64,000 bases of DNA, from positions 62,001 to 126,000 of the forward strand of contig NZ_JAOWKX010000010.1 of NCBI RefSeq assembly GCF_025751585.1, read 5' to 3'. The translations under genes were made by a program, and so were the position numbers. The notes under the pieces were generated by a model. The model saw nothing but the letters and a program-made list of their open reading frames with translations, searched no databases and was not told the DNA's origin. The DNA comes from Fluctibacter corallii. GTDB lineage: Bacteria > Pseudomonadota > Gammaproteobacteria > Enterobacterales > Alteromonadaceae. Positions within the stretch are counted from its first letter, which is position 1. Each line of letters starts with the position of its first letter. This document shows positions 51,972 through 63,000 of this stretch, piece after piece.

Positions 51972-52899
51972 GGTAGGCTCCTATAGTGTTTACTTCGAAC
52001 GTGTGTAAGTCAGAATCTTTTATCCTGCTGTATGGTAAGTGCGAAGAGGAATAAAATTCTCCCACTTCACTGTGTGTCACCTGTTCAGGAGTCTGTTTTA
52101 CGGAGCTCGCTATTAGCGAATGGGTGAGTGTGCTCACGATTGCGAGGGAGAGTAAGTGAGACAACGTGGTATGAGAGACGTCTAAATTTAGCCGTGAACT
52201 CAAGGTCAATTTTAGCCTTTCCTTTGCCCTGTATAACACACGATCAAAGTGCTCAGGCGTAAGAGATAGTTGGCTGCAAAGGGTTTGCTTAGGTGTATTG
52301 TGTAAGTAATAGGATGTGATGAGCTCACGGTCTCTTTCAGTGGGAAGTGTTTGAATGACTTCTACCACGATCTCTACTAGCTGTTGTTGGCCAATTCGCT
52401 CCGTCGGAGAGACGGTATTATCCGCAAATTTCACATCAATATCTTCCGAGGCGTCAGTTTTGCTTACTCCTGCTTTGCGATAATAGGCGATGGTCAGATT
52501 AATCCCGACTTGACGAATAAACGATGCTAATCCGGATGGAGAGGTGATTTCACCTTTCCTCGCTTTTGTAATAACCGTGATGAAAGTATCTTGCGCGATG
52601 TCATTCGCAAGTGTCGAATCTTGAGTGTGTCGATTTAGAACATACAGTAACCCTCTCCAGTAATAACTGACGAGACTTTGTTCTGCGGATTTGTCACCAC
52701 TTTCGATACGTTGAATGACCTTTTCGGGAGAAAAATCCTTCAAACTTTCTTGTGTGCCCTGCGAATGATTAATGGTGACCACCCTACTTTTATTTTCCTT
52801 ATTGTTTTCAGCTAGACTAGGTGATTTTATGCGGCCTTGCAACTTGCTGATTAGACTCTGGAGGTCTTTCAATTTTCTCCATTTAACACCAAACCACAC
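51949..52899 (-). CDS. ECF-type RNA polymerase sigma factor with extended termini
   Basis: A 316-residue sigma-70 family protein, longer than the usual ~190. Region 2 is at ~60-145: ESGDKSAEQSLVSYYWRGLL, then TLANDIAQDTFITVITKARK with the polymerase-core helix, and LASFIRQVGINLTIAYYRKA. Region 4 is at ~175-232: VIQTLPTERDRELITSYYLH, the helix-turn-helix KQTLCSQLSLTPEHFDRVLY and RAKERLK. A ~55-residue charged N-terminal tail and a C-terminal extension with a hydrophobic stretch (TLSHLLSLAIVSTLTHSLIA) are unusual and may tie it to the membrane or to its anti-sigma factor. GTG 52899 is the longest start; TTG 52872, behind TGGAGA, is equally possible. It heads the peroxidase/CHAT operon, diverging from the rplK promoter. 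Confidence 0.87.
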   Translation of the reverse strand: MWFGVKWRKLKDLQSLISKLQGRIKSPSLAENNKENKSRVVTINHSQGTQESLKDFSPEKVIQRIESGDKSAEQSLVSYYWRGLLYVLNRHTQDSTLANDIAQDTFITVITKARKGEITSPSGLASFIRQVGINLTIAYYRKAGVSKTDASEDIDVKFADNTVSPTERIGQQQLVEIVVEVIQTLPTERDRELITSYYLHNTPKQTLCSQLSLTPEHFDRVLYRAKERLKLTLSSRLNLDVSHTTLSHLLSLAIVSTLTHSLIASSVKQTPEQVTHSEVGEFYSSSHLPYSRIKDSDLHTFEVNTIGAYRDEYTNK

Positions 52900-52957
52900 A
52901 GATGTGAGGCAGGTCTTTCTTTATACTTGCTATATGATTCTGTTCTATCGAAGTGTG

Positions 52958-52973
52958 TGACTAGCGATAGTCA
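52958..52973. promoter_or_regulatory. inverted repeat upstream of the sigma operon
   Basis: TGACTA-GCGA-TAGTCA, perfect 6-base arms, 59 bases upstream of the sigma gene's GTG and about 110 bases upstream of the rplK -35. Position and symmetry suggest an operator, but no regulator is identified. Confidence 0.35.
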
Positions 52974-53081
52974 TACCTATTGATTTATTCAATTACTGCG
53001 TGCGCACAGAGGCACAATAGTGTAGAATTTAGCGTTTATTTTTTCTGCCGCCAAAAAGTTCAAAAAATATGCGTTTTTGTG

Positions 53082-53110
53082 TTGCAGAGAGTGGATTATT
53101 CTACTATAAT
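53082..53110 (+). promoter_or_regulatory. sigma-70 promoter of rplKA
   Basis: TTGCAG (53082-53087), 17-base spacer, perfect TATAAT (53105-53110), then TCGCGACCC, a GC-rich discriminator. Transcription should start near 53117, giving an ~80-base leader before rplK. It corresponds to the L11 promoter known in E. coli and lets the ribosomal operon run independently of nusG. Confidence 0.88.
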
Positions 53111-53198
53111 TCGCGACCCTTTTATTAGATGGGAAGCCGTTTGAGCATACATCACTCAGTGTTTGCGAGGCGTTTAACCCAAATTTGAGAGATTTATC

Positions 53199-53627
53199 AT
53201 GGCTAAGAAAGTTACCGGCTTAATTAAGCTACAGGTTGCGGCAGGTGCTGCAAATCCTAGTCCTCCGGTTGGTCCTGCACTAGGTCAACACGGTGTTAAC
53301 ATCATGGAATTCTGTAAAGCGTTCAACGCAAAAACAGAAAGCCTAGAGAAAGGTGCTCCAGTACCAGTAGAGATTACTGTATACGAAGACCGTTCTTTTA
53401 CGTTCGAAACAAAAACGCCTCCTGCGTCTTTCCTTCTTAAGAAAGCTGCTGGCATCAAGAGTGGTTCTGGTCGTCCTAACACTGAAAAAGTGGGTAAAGT
53501 GACGCGTGCGCAGTTGGAAGAAATTGCGAAAACTAAAGAACCTGATCTAACTGCTGCTGACCTAGATGCTGCTGTACGCACTATCGCTGGTTCTGCTCGC
53601 AGCATGGGCTTGGTAGTAGAGGACTAA
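53199..53627 (+). CDS. rplK: 50S ribosomal protein L11
   Basis: A 142-residue L11, the same length as in E. coli. It begins [20 protein letters not shown] with [20 protein letters not shown], the proline-rich segment bound by thiostrepton, and ends with the rRNA-binding domain ([33 protein letters not shown]). L11 binds the GTPase centre of 23S rRNA and is needed for the stringent response. AGAGATTTATC stands before the ATG. It overlaps transcriptionally with rplA, three bases downstream, behind its own promoter. Confidence 0.99.
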   Translation: MAKKVTGLIKLQVAAGAANPSPPVGPALGQHGVNIMEFCKAFNAKTESLEKGAPVPVEITVYEDRSFTFETKTPPASFLLKKAAGIKSGSGRPNTEKVGKVTRAQLEEIAKTKEPDLTAADLDAAVRTIAGSARSMGLVVED

Positions 53628-53630
53628 GAG

Positions 53631-54329
53631 ATGGCTAAACTTTCTAAAAAAATGCGTTCAATTCGTGAAAAAGTTGACGCGACAAAAGAATACGATATCA
53701 ACGAAGCGGTTGCTTTGTTGAAAGAGTTTGCTACTGCTAAGTTCGCTGAAAGCGTAGACGTAGCGGTAAATCTTGGTATCGATGCACGTAAATCTGACCA
53801 AAACGTTCGTGGTGCAACTGTACTACCTAACGGTACGGGTAAAGATGTTCGCGTTGCAGTGTTCACTCAAGGTGCAAACGCTGATGCTGCTAAAGAAGCA
53901 GGTGCTGACGTTGTTGGTATGGAAGATCTTGCTGAGCAAGTGAAAAAAGGCGAAATGAACTTTGACGTAGTCGTTGCTTCTCCTGATGCAATGCGCGTTG
54001 TAGGTCAACTTGGTCAAATCCTTGGTCCACGTGGTCTTATGCCAAACCCTAAGACTGGCACAGTAACACCAGATGTTGCTACAGCAGTTAAAAATGCGAA
54101 AGCGGGTCAGGTTCGTTACCGTAACGATAAGAACGGTATCGTTCACGCTAGCATCGGTAAGATTGCTTTTGAGTCTAACCAGATTCAAGAAAACCTTGTT
54201 GCACTACTTGAAGCACTTAAGAAAGCTAAGCCTTCTTCTGCTAAAGGTACATACATCAAGAAAATTAGCCTAAGCACTACTATGGGTGCTGGCGTATCTG
54301 TTGACCAAGGCTCTTTGGGCATTCAGTAA
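53631..54329 (+). CDS. rplA: 50S ribosomal protein L1
   Basis: A 232-residue L1 (E. coli 234). Landmarks: [54 protein letters not shown], the signature [20 protein letters not shown], and [18 protein letters not shown]1 forms the mobile stalk that guides deacylated tRNA out of the E site and, in E. coli, represses rplKA translation by binding the leader. It lies three bases after rplK. Confidence 0.99.
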   Translation: MAKLSKKMRSIREKVDATKEYDINEAVALLKEFATAKFAESVDVAVNLGIDARKSDQNVRGATVLPNGTGKDVRVAVFTQGANADAAKEAGADVVGMEDLAEQVKKGEMNFDVVVASPDAMRVVGQLGQILGPRGLMPNPKTGTVTPDVATAVKNAKAGQVRYRNDKNGIVHASIGKIAFESNQIQENLVALLEALKKAKPSSAKGTYIKKISLSTTMGAGVSVDQGSLGIQ

Positions 54330-54403
54330 TAGAATTTCATGCTCTGACTTGTTAGGGCATATAGCTTAGGAGCAACGCTCCTCTCTCAAGTTGGTTTTGG
54401 GTT

Positions 54404-54515
54404 GGAGTCTTGTTTATCAAGACTCCCGTCCTAGACCGCAGGTGTAATCGGATAAATGAAGCTAGAGAGCATTTATCAATACGTTTACTTAATTTATTGC
54501 CTGCGCAGACGGTGG
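54404..54515 (+). ncRNA. L10 leader, autoregulatory RNA of rplJL
   Basis: A perfect 9-pair hairpin GGAGTCTTG (54404-54412) / CAAGACTCC (54418-54426) is followed by TAGACCGCAGG and, further on, GCCTGCGCAGACGGTGG. The same order, hairpin then GACCGCAGG...CCTGCG-AGACGGTG, is found in the E. coli rplJ leader where the L10-L12 complex binds to repress translation. The intergenic region from 54330 to 54669 holds this element and the ribosome binding site of rplJ; nothing else is seen. Confidence 0.85.
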
Positions 54516-54669
54516 TTTCGACTCAGACTCTCTGGGGATAACGAACACCGTAGAGCGGTAAAGCTTAATCTGTTTACGAAAGTAGTAGATACGCTTTATC
54601 AATCTTAAAACGCTACACAAAAAGTAATTTAGGTTACTGGCTGTGTAGTTAATTAAAGAGGTGAACTCA

Positions 54670-55188
54670 GTGGCACTAGGTTTAGCAGCAAAAAAAGAGA
54701 TCGTAGCTGAAGTAAATGAAGTTGCGTCTCGCGCTCTATCCGTTGCCGTCGCTGAATACCGTGGGATGGAAGTTGCAGAACTTACTGATCTGCGTGTAAA
54801 AGCTCGTGAGCAAGGCGTATACCTAAAGGTTGTACGTAACACTCTTGCAAAGCGTGGCTTAGCAGATACTAAGTTTGCTGACATCGACAGTGCTTTAACT
54901 GGTCCGTTAATTTACGGCTTCTCTATTGATGCACCAGGCGGTGCCGCGCGTCTTTTCAAAGACTACGCGAAAGGGAATGACAAGTTAAAGGTAACTGCAC
55001 TTTCAATTGGTAGTGGTCTACTTGGTCCTGAGAAATTGGACGCTGTTGCATCACTTCCGACCCGCGACGAAGCACTTGCAAAACTTCTTGCAACCTTCAA
55101 AGCACCGGTGGGCAAATTCGTTCAAACAATCAACGAAGTACCTACCAAATTTGTGCGTGTATTGGCGGCGATCAAAGACGAAAAATAA
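54670..55188 (+). CDS. rplJ: 50S ribosomal protein L10
   Basis: A 172-residue L10 from GTG 54670, giving the family start [28 protein letters not shown] lies seven bases before it, and the GTG at 54661 is inside that site. Landmarks: [30 protein letters not shown], and the C-terminal helix that binds L7/L12 dimers ([20 protein letters not shown]). L10 anchors the stalk on 23S rRNA and, with L12, controls its own translation through the leader upstream. Length is 172 versus 165 in E. coli. Confidence 0.98.
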   Translation: MALGLAAKKEIVAEVNEVASRALSVAVAEYRGMEVAELTDLRVKAREQGVYLKVVRNTLAKRGLADTKFADIDSALTGPLIYGFSIDAPGGAARLFKDYAKGNDKLKVTALSIGSGLLGPEKLDAVASLPTRDEALAKLLATFKAPVGKFVQTINEVPTKFVRVLAAIKDEK

Positions 55189-55242
55189 TTTTCGTTTTTG
55201 GAATTTTGAATTTTTAACATATAACCCAGGAGTTTAGAGAAA

Positions 55243-55617
55243 ATGGCTCTAACTAAAGAAGATATCTTGAACGCGATTGCTGAAATGCCAGTTATGGAAT
55301 TGGTTGAGCTAATCGAAGCAGCTGAAGAAAAGTTCGGCGTTGAAGCAACTGCAGCTGTAGCTGTAGCTGCACCTGCTGCTGGCGGCGAAGCTGCTGCAGA
55401 AGAAAAGACTGAATTCGACGTAGTACTAGCTGGCGTTGGCGGTAACAAAGTTGCTGTTATCAAAGCAGTACGTGGCGCGACTGGTCTTGGTCTTAAAGAA
55501 GCTAAAGAGCTTGTTGAGTCTGCACCTAAAGCGATCAAAGAAGCAGTTTCTAAAGACGAAGCTGAAGAACTTAAGAAGCAGCTTGAAGAAGCTGGCGCTG
55601 AAGTTGAAGTTAAGTAA
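55243..55617 (+). CDS. rplL: 50S ribosomal protein L7/L12
   Basis: A 124-residue L7/L12 (E. coli 121). It has the N-terminal dimer domain ([20 protein letters not shown]), an alanine-rich hinge ([20 protein letters not shown]) and the C-terminal factor-binding domain with [20 protein letters not shown] and [20 protein letters not shown]. It forms the multicopy ribosomal stalk that recruits EF-Tu and EF-G. CCAGGAGTTTAGAGAAA gives a strong binding site. A hairpin with T-run follows before rpoB. Confidence 0.99.
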   Translation: MALTKEDILNAIAEMPVMELVELIEAAEEKFGVEATAAVAVAAPAAGGEAAAEEKTEFDVVLAGVGGNKVAVIKAVRGATGLGLKEAKELVESAPKAIKEAVSKDEAEELKKQLEEAGAEVEVK

Positions 55618-55639
55618 TTTGTCTGACGACATTTTACTC

Positions 55640-55685
55640 GCCTAATTAGGCATAGGCTGGTGATTATTTGGTCACCAGCCTTTTT
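55640..55685 (+). terminator. attenuating terminator between rplL and rpoB
   Basis: AGGCTGGTGA (55654-55663) pairs with TCACCAGCCT (55672-55681), then TTTTT. A perfect palindrome GCCTAATTAGGC (55640-55651) precedes it. In E. coli a partial terminator and RNase III site in this place lower rpoBC expression relative to rplJL, and this is the expected counterpart. The remaining gap to rpoB (55686-55902) shows no gene. Confidence 0.82.
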
Positions 55686-55902
55686 GCGCTGTAGGTCTTG
55701 GCATTTACACCCTTTTTCGCCAAGCCTGTATAAAACGCGCTAACGCATTTAAAATTGACACAAAACCAACAAGTTAGATGAAAATTTAATCAAAGTTGGT
55801 GTATGCTTGTCAGAATGCGCCTTAATAAAGGGTGCTGGAAGTTTGTAAGATGGGGCGCCCTGTCTTACAAGTTGGGTCAAAAATCAGCAGGCTGAGGAAC
55901 CC

Positions 55903-58900
55903 ATGGTTTACTCTTATAGCGAAAAGAAACGTATCCGTAAGGATTTTGGCAAACGCCCGCAGGTATTGGAAATACCGTACCTTCTTTCAATTCAGCTTGA
56001 TTCATTCAAAAAGTTTATTGACGTCGACGTAGACGGTCAATATGGATTGGAAGCGGCTTTCCGTTCTGTATTCCCCATCAAGAGTTACTCTGGTAGCTCT
56101 GAGCTCCAATATGTGAGCTATCGACTAGGTGAGCCGGTATTCGACGTAAAAGAATGCCAAATTCGTGGTGTCACTTATTCTGCTCCGTTGAGAGTGAAGT
56201 TGCGTCTAGTGCTATTCGATAAAGAAGCAGCACCAGGCACAGTAAAAGACATTAAAGAACAAGAAGTGTACATGGGTGAAATCCCACTCATGACCGAAAA
56301 CGGCACATTCGTTATCAATGGTACCGAACGTGTTATCGTTTCTCAGCTGCATCGTTCTCCGGGTGTGTTCTTTGATCATGACAAAGGTAAAACGCACTCG
56401 TCAGGTAAGGTTTTGTATAACGCACGTGTTATTCCTTACCGTGGTTCATGGCTTGATTTCGAATTTGACCCGAAAGATAACTTATTCGTACGTATAGACC
56501 GTCGTCGTAAACTTCCTGCGACTATTATCTTGCGTGCACTTGAGTTGAGCACAGAAGAAATTCTTGCGTTGTTCTTTGAAAATGACAACGTACGTATCAC
56601 CAAAGATCGCTTGATGATGGACATCGTTCCAGATCGTTTGCGTGGTGAAACTGCGCAATTCGATATTCTTGATGGCGAAGGCAATGTGCTTGTTGAAACA
56701 GGCCGTCGTATTTCAGCTCGTCACACCCGTGCGCTTGAGAAAGCCGGTGTTACAGAGCTAGAAGTGCCAGCAGAATTCTTAATTGGTAAAGTATTCGCGA
56801 AGACATATGTCAATGAAGATACGGGTGAAGTTGTTGTTAATGCTAACGACGAGTTAACTCTTGAAAATCTTCTTGCGCTTCGTGAAGCGGGCATCAATAA
56901 CTTTGAAACCCTTTACATCAATGAGCTTGACCACGGTGCTTATATTTCAGACACCGTGCGTATTGACAGCTCAACGAACCGTTTGGAAGCATTGGTAGAA
57001 ATCTACCGTATGATGCGCCCGGGTGAGCCGCCAACTAAAGACGCTGCTGAAACACTATTCGACAACTTGTTCTTCTCTGACGAGCGATATGATCTTTCAT
57101 CTGTCGGTCGAATGAAGTTTAACCGTCGTCTTGGTCGCGAAGAACTGATTGGTTCTGGTACGCTAGATAAAGAAGATATCATCGCAGTTATGAAGCAGCT
57201 AATCGCTATTCGTGACGGTAAAGACGAAGTAGATGATATCGACCACTTAGGTAACCGACGCATTCGTAGCGTGGGCGAAATGGCTGAAAACCAGTTCCGA
57301 GTTGGTTTAGTGCGTGTTGAGCGTGCAGTAAAAGAGCGTCTGTCACTAGGTGATCTTGATAATGTAATGCCTCAAGACCTAATCAACGCTAAGCCTATTT
57401 CTGCTGCGGTTAAAGAATTCTTTGGTTCAAGTCAGCTTTCTCAGTTCATGGACCAAAACAACCCGTTGTCAGAAGTGACTCACAAACGCCGTATCTCTGC
57501 GTTAGGCCCAGGTGGTTTAACACGTGAACGTGCAGGCTTCGAAGTGCGAGACGTACACCCCACTCACTACGGTCGAGTGTGTCCTATCGAAACCCCTGAA
57601 GGTCCGAACATCGGTCTAATCAACTCATTGGCAAGTTTCGCACGTACTAACGACTTCGGCTTCTTAGAGACACCGTATCGTAGAATCGTAGATGGCGTGG
57701 TAACGGATGATATTGATTACCTATCTGCTATCGAAGAAGGCCAGTATGCTATCGCTCAGGCTAACGTAGCGCTTGACGAAAACGGCCGTCTAGTAGATGA
57801 CTTGATTCCATGTCGTCACCGTGGTGAAACCACATTGATGCCGATCGAAGAAATCAAATTCATGGACGTTTCACCGCAGCAGATCGTTTCTATCGCTGCA
57901 AGCATTATCCCGTTCCTAGAACACGATGATGCTAACCGTGCATTGATGGGTGCGAACATGCAACGTCAGGCCGTTCCTACATTGCGTGCTGATAAGCCAC
58001 TTGTTGGTACAGGCATGGAGAAAACCGTTGCGGTTGACTCTGGTGTAACGGTTGTAGCGAAACGTGGTGGTGTTATCGATTTTGTTGACGCTAGCCGTAT
58101 CGTTGTAAAAGTTAACGAAGAAGAAATGGTTGCGGGTGAAGCAGGTATCGATATCTATAACCTGACTAAGTATACGCGTTCTAACCAGAATACCTGTATC
58201 AACCAGCGTCCTACTTGTGGTGTAGGTGATCCAATCGTTGCTGGCGATGTATTGGCTGATGGCCCGTCTACCGATTTAGGTGAGTTGGCACTTGGTCAAA
58301 ACATGCGTATCGCATTCATGCCTTGGAATGGTTATAACTTCGAAGACTCGATTTTGATTTCTGAGCGCGTGGCACAAGAAGATCGCTTCACAACAATTCA
58401 CATCCAAGAATTAAGCTGTGTAGCGCGTGATACGAAGTTAGGTCCTGAAGAAATCAGTTCTGATATCCCTAACGTAGGTGAGTCAGCACTGTCTAAGCTT
58501 GATGAATCTGGTGTTGTTTACATCGGTGCGGAAGTGAAGGGCGGCGACATCCTAGTAGGTAAAGTAACGCCTAAAGGTGAAACGCAACTGACGCCTGAAG
58601 AAAAGCTACTACGTGCTATCTTCGGTGAAAAAGCATCAGACGTAAAAGATACTTCTTTACGTGTACCTAACTCTGTTCATGGTACGGTTATCGATGTTCA
58701 AGTATTTACGCGTGATGGCGTAGAGAAAGACAAGCGTGCGCTTGAAATTGAAGACATGCAACTTCGCCAAGTGAAGAAAGACCTTTCTGACGAGTTTAAT
58801 ATCTTGGCAGACGGTATTTTTGCTCGTGCTAACTCTACGTTGGTGAAAGCAGGTATCGACGCAGGCAAGCTTGAAGCAATGCCGCGTGAGAAATGGTTCG

Positions 58901-59931
58901 ACATTCCACTTCAAGACGAAGCTGCGCAAACTGATCTTGACCAAATTGCTGAGCAGTTTGGTGAAATCAAAGCGGATTTCGATAACAAATTTGAAGTTAA
59001 ACGTCGCAAGATTACTCAGGGTGACGATCTTAATCCTGGCGTACTTAAAATTGTTAAAGTGTATCTTGCTGTTAAACGTCATATCCAGCCTGGTGATAAA
59101 ATGGCCGGTCGTCACGGTAACAAAGGTGTTATCTCAACGATTCAGCCAGTAGAAGATATGCCTTACGATGAAAACGGCACACCGGTAGACATCGTATTGA
59201 ACCCGCTGGGTGTACCATCGCGTATGAACATTGGTCAGATCTTGGAAACTCACCTAGGTATGGCTGCCCACGGTATTGGTGCGAAAATTGATCGCATGAT
59301 CAAAGAGCAGCAAGAATTGGCTAAGTTGCGTGAATTCCTGAAAGAAGTGTACACCTTAGGTGAATCACATCAGGAAGTAGACATCGACAGCTTTACTGAT
59401 GACGAAGTTCGTCGTCTGGCAGAAAACCTGCGTAAAGGTTTACCTGTTGCTACACCAGTATTCGACGGAGCAACAGAAGCTGAAATTAAGTCGCTTCTTA
59501 AGCTAGCTGATATTCCAGAAAGCGGACAGATCACCTTGTTCGATGGTCGTACAGGTCGTGCGTTTGAGCGCCCAGTAACGGTTGGTTACATGTATATGCT
59601 CAAACTGAACCACTTGGTTGATGACAAGATGCACGCTCGTTCAACAGGATCGTACAGCTTGGTAACACAGCAGCCGTTGGGCGGTAAAGCACAGTTCGGT
59701 GGTCAGCGTTTCGGAGAGATGGAAGTATGGGCACTAGAAGCATATGGTGCTGCATATACTCTACAAGAAATGTTGACGGTGAAGTCCGATGACGTGAATG
59801 GTCGTACGAAGATGTATAAGAACATCGTTGATGGCGACCACCGCATGGAGCCTGGTATGCCTGAATCTTTCAACGTATTGTTGAAAGAAATTCGCTCACT
59901 AGGTATCAACATCGAACTGGAAGAGCAATAA
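55903..59931 (+). CDS. rpoB: RNA polymerase beta subunit
   Basis: A 1342-residue beta subunit, identical in length to E. coli. It starts [20 protein letters not shown]. The rifampicin region [20 protein letters not shown] (from about residue 506) keeps the sensitive residues at positions equal to D516, H526 and S531 of E. coli. Further landmarks are [20 protein letters not shown], the catalytic-centre lysines in [20 protein letters not shown], and [20 protein letters not shown]. It lies behind the rplL attenuator and 82 bases before rpoC. No frameshift is seen across its length. Confidence 0.99.
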   Translation: MVYSYSEKKRIRKDFGKRPQVLEIPYLLSIQLDSFKKFIDVDVDGQYGLEAAFRSVFPIKSYSGSSELQYVSYRLGEPVFDVKECQIRGVTYSAPLRVKLRLVLFDKEAAPGTVKDIKEQEVYMGEIPLMTENGTFVINGTERVIVSQLHRSPGVFFDHDKGKTHSSGKVLYNARVIPYRGSWLDFEFDPKDNLFVRIDRRRKLPATIILRALELSTEEILALFFENDNVRITKDRLMMDIVPDRLRGETAQFDILDGEGNVLVETGRRISARHTRALEKAGVTELEVPAEFLIGKVFAKTYVNEDTGEVVVNANDELTLENLLALREAGINNFETLYINELDHGAYISDTVRIDSSTNRLEALVEIYRMMRPGEPPTKDAAETLFDNLFFSDERYDLSSVGRMKFNRRLGREELIGSGTLDKEDIIAVMKQLIAIRDGKDEVDDIDHLGNRRIRSVGEMAENQFRVGLVRVERAVKERLSLGDLDNVMPQDLINAKPISAAVKEFFGSSQLSQFMDQNNPLSEVTHKRRISALGPGGLTRERAGFEVRDVHPTHYGRVCPIETPEGPNIGLINSLASFARTNDFGFLETPYRRIVDGVVTDDIDYLSAIEEGQYAIAQANVALDENGRLVDDLIPCRHRGETTLMPIEEIKFMDVSPQQIVSIAASIIPFLEHDDANRALMGANMQRQAVPTLRADKPLVGTGMEKTVAVDSGVTVVAKRGGVIDFVDASRIVVKVNEEEMVAGEAGIDIYNLTKYTRSNQNTCINQRPTCGVGDPIVAGDVLADGPSTDLGELALGQNMRIAFMPWNGYNFEDSILISERVAQEDRFTTIHIQELSCVARDTKLGPEEISSDIPNVGESALSKLDESGVVYIGAEVKGGDILVGKVTPKGETQLTPEEKLLRAIFGEKASDVKDTSLRVPNSVHGTVIDVQVFTRDGVEKDKRALEIEDMQLRQVKKDLSDEFNILADGIFARANSTLVKAGIDAGKLEAMPREKWFDIPLQDEAAQTDLDQIAEQFGEIKADFDNKFEVKRRKITQGDDLNPGVLKIVKVYLAVKRHIQPGDKMAGRHGNKGVISTIQPVEDMPYDENGTPVDIVLNPLGVPSRMNIGQILETHLGMAAHGIGAKIDRMIKEQQELAKLREFLKEVYTLGESHQEVDIDSFTDDEVRRLAENLRKGLPVATPVFDGATEAEIKSLLKLADIPESGQITLFDGRTGRAFERPVTVGYMYMLKLNHLVDDKMHARSTGSYSLVTQQPLGGKAQFGGQRFGEMEVWALEAYGAAYTLQEMLTVKSDDVNGRTKMYKNIVDGDHRMEPGMPESFNVLLKEIRSLGINIELEEQ

Positions 59932-59958
59932 GCGCTCGACTGAGCTTTAGATTGGAGA

Positions 59959-59987
59959 GCCTGAGCATGTAAGGTGCTCGGGCTTTT
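59959..59987 (+). other. hairpin in the rpoB-rpoC spacer
   Basis: GCCTGAGCA (59959-59967) and TGCTCGGGC (59975-59983) pair over nine positions with one G-T, then TTTT. It resembles a weak terminator between two genes that must be co-expressed, so partial read-through or RNA processing is more likely than a full stop. Confidence 0.6.
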
Positions 59988-60013
59988 GAAATTGACTCCG
60001 CTGGGAGAGAAAT

Positions 60014-63000
60014 GTGAAAGACTTATTAAAGTTTCTTAAGCAACAGAACAAGACGGAAGAGTTCGATAATATTCGAATCGGACTTGCGTCACCGGATATG
60101 ATCCGCTCTTGGTCTTATGGTGAAGTGAAAAAGCCAGAGACCATTAACTACCGTACGTTCAAGCCAGAGCGTGATGGCTTGTTCTGTGCGCGTATCTTCG
60201 GTCCTGTAAAAGACTATGAATGTTTGTGCGGTAAGTACAAGCGTTTGAAGCACCGTGGTGTAATTTGTGAAAAGTGTGGCGTAGAAGTGACACTGACTAA
60301 AGTGCGTCGTGAGCGCATGGGTCACATTGAACTAGCATCACCCGTTGCTCACATTTGGTTCTTGAAATCACTTCCGTCTCGTATCGGCTTGATGCTTGAT
60401 ATGACATTACGTGATATCGAACGTGTACTTTATTTTGAATCATACGTGGTAACAGAGCCAGGTATGACAACGCTTGAGCGTAGCCAGCTTTTAACTGAAG
60501 AAGAATATTTAGATTCGCTTGAAGAGCATGGTGATGAATTTGAAGCGAAGATGGGTGCAGAAGCCGTATTCGAACTTCTTAAAGCCCTTGATGTTGACTC
60601 TGACGTTGCAGCAATGCGCGAAGAACTTCCAAGCATCAATTCAGAAACGAAGCGTAAAAAGATTACGAAGCGTCTTAAGCTTCTTGAATCGTTCCAGCAA
60701 TCAGGCAACAAGCCTGAGTGGATGATCATGACAGTACTTCCAGTATTGCCGCCTGATTTGCGTCCACTTGTACCACTAGATGGTGGTCGTTTTGCTACAT
60801 CTGATTTGAACGATTTATACCGTCGTGTAATCAACCGTAACAACCGTTTGAAGCGTCTATTAGATCTTGCTGCACCTGATATTATCGTACGTAACGAAAA
60901 ACGTATGCTACAGGAAGCGGTAGATGCGCTTCTTGATAACGGTCGTCGCGGACGTGCGATCACGGGCTCTAACAAACGCCCTCTTAAATCGCTAGCAGAC
61001 ATGATCAAAGGTAAGCAGGGGCGTTTCCGTCAAAACCTTCTAGGTAAGCGTGTTGACTACTCGGGTCGTTCCGTAATTACCGTTGGTCCTACTCTTCGTC
61101 TTCACCAGTGTGGTCTTCCTAAGAAGATGGCATTGGAGTTGTTCAAGCCTTTCATTTACGGCAAGTTAGAAGGCCGTGGTTTAGCAACAACGATTAAAGC
61201 TGCGAAGAAATTAGTAGAACGTGAAGCGCCAGAGGTATGGGATGTACTTGATGAAGTCATCCGTGAACACCCTGTATTACTTAACCGTGCACCTACACTT
61301 CACCGTTTGGGGATTCAGGCGTTTGAACCTACCCTAATCGAAGGTAAAGCAATCCAGTTACACCCACTTGTGTGTGCTGCGTATAACGCTGACTTCGACG
61401 GTGACCAAATGGCGGTACACGTACCATTAACTATCGAAGCTCAGTTAGAGTCTCGTGCGTTAATGATGTCTACCAATAACATTCTATCGCCTGCGAACGG
61501 TGAGCCGATCATCGTACCTTCACAGGACGTTGTATTGGGTCTTTACTACCTAACGCGTGACCGTATTAACGGTAAAGGCGAAGGCATGGTATTCACCAGC
61601 CCGCACGAAGCTGAAAAAGCATACCGCACAGAAACAGCGGAATTGCACGCACGTGTTAAAGTAAGAATCACTGAATTCGATATCGATGCAGACGGAAACA
61701 AAACAGAAAAAGTTACCCTAACAGATACTACTGTTGGTCGTGCTATTTTGTCGTTGATCTTGCCAAAAGGCTTACCGTTTGAATTGATTAACCAACCGAT
61801 GGGTAAAAAGCAGATTTCACGTCTTCTTAACGCCTGTTACCGTCGCTTGGGTCTAAAAGACACGGTTATTGCTGCTGACCAAATCATGTATACCGGTTTC
61901 CATTACGCGATGATCGCGGGTGCGTCTGTTGGTATCGATGACATGGTTATCCCAGATGCGAAGAAAGACATCATCGAAGGGGCAGAAGCAGAAGTTCACG
62001 AAATTCAGGAACAATTCCAGTCAGGTCTTGTTACTGCGGGTGAGCGTTACAACAAAGTTATCGATATCTGGTCGAACGCCAACGAAAAAGTTGCAAAGGC
62101 CATGATGGACAACTTGAAGTCTGAGACAGTTGTTAACCGCGACGGCGAAAACGAAGAGCAGCAATCATTTAACTCAGTTTACATGATGGCCGACTCCGGT
62201 GCTCGTGGTAGTGCCGCACAGATTCGTCAGTTAGCGGGTATGCGTGGTCTGATGGCTAAGCCAGATGGCTCAATCATCGAAACACCTATTACCGCAAACT
62301 TCCGTGAAGGTCTTAACGTACTTCAGTACTTTATTTCAACCCACGGTGCGCGTAAAGGTTTGGCCGATACAGCATTGAAAACAGCGAACTCGGGTTACCT
62401 AACTCGTCGTTTGGTTGACGTTGCACAAGACTTGGTTATTAACAACGAAGATTGTGGCACGTTCGAAGGCGTTAAAATGACGCCATTGATCGAAGGTGGC
62501 GACGTTGTTGAACCATTACGTGAACGCGTTCTAGGTCGTACCGTGTCTGAAGACGTACTTAAGCCTGGTACTGAAGAAGTACTTATTGAGCGTAACGTCC
62601 TTCTAGACGAGAAACTAGTAGACCTACTTGAAGCCAACTCCGTAGATCAGGTAAATGTACGCTCTGTTATTACGTGTGATAACGACTTCGGTGTATGTGG
62701 TAAGTGTTACGGTCGTGACCTAGCACGTGGTCACATGGTTGGTATCGGTGAAGCAGTAGGTGTTATTGCGGCACAGTCAATCGGTGAGCCAGGTACACAG
62801 CTTACGATGCGTACGTTCCACATCGGTGGTGCGGCATCAAGAGCATCAGCTGAAAATAGCGTACAAATTAAAACAGCCGGTACACTTAAGTTACACAATG
62901 CGAAATTTGTTCGCAACGTAGACGAAAAAGTCGTTATCGTTTCACGTTCAACAGAAATTACGATCATTGATGAACAGGGTCGTGAGAAAGAGCGTTATAA

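Noticed and set aside
44258..53081. Classical genomic island or transposon in the nusG-rplK interval
   Set aside because: No integrase, transposase, inverted terminal repeats or tRNA-end duplication was seen, so only an accessory insert of unknown origin is claimed.
54489..54884. 131-codon minus-strand frame over the rplJ leader and rplJ 5' end
   Set aside because: It overlaps the L10 leader RNA and rplJ on the other strand; composition is that of a shadow frame.
58657..59115. 152-codon minus-strand frame inside rpoB
   Set aside because: Antisense shadow of a conserved gene with no start-site support.
60012..60016. ATG as start of rpoC
   Set aside because: It is followed immediately by TGA; the GTG two bases later opens the real frame.
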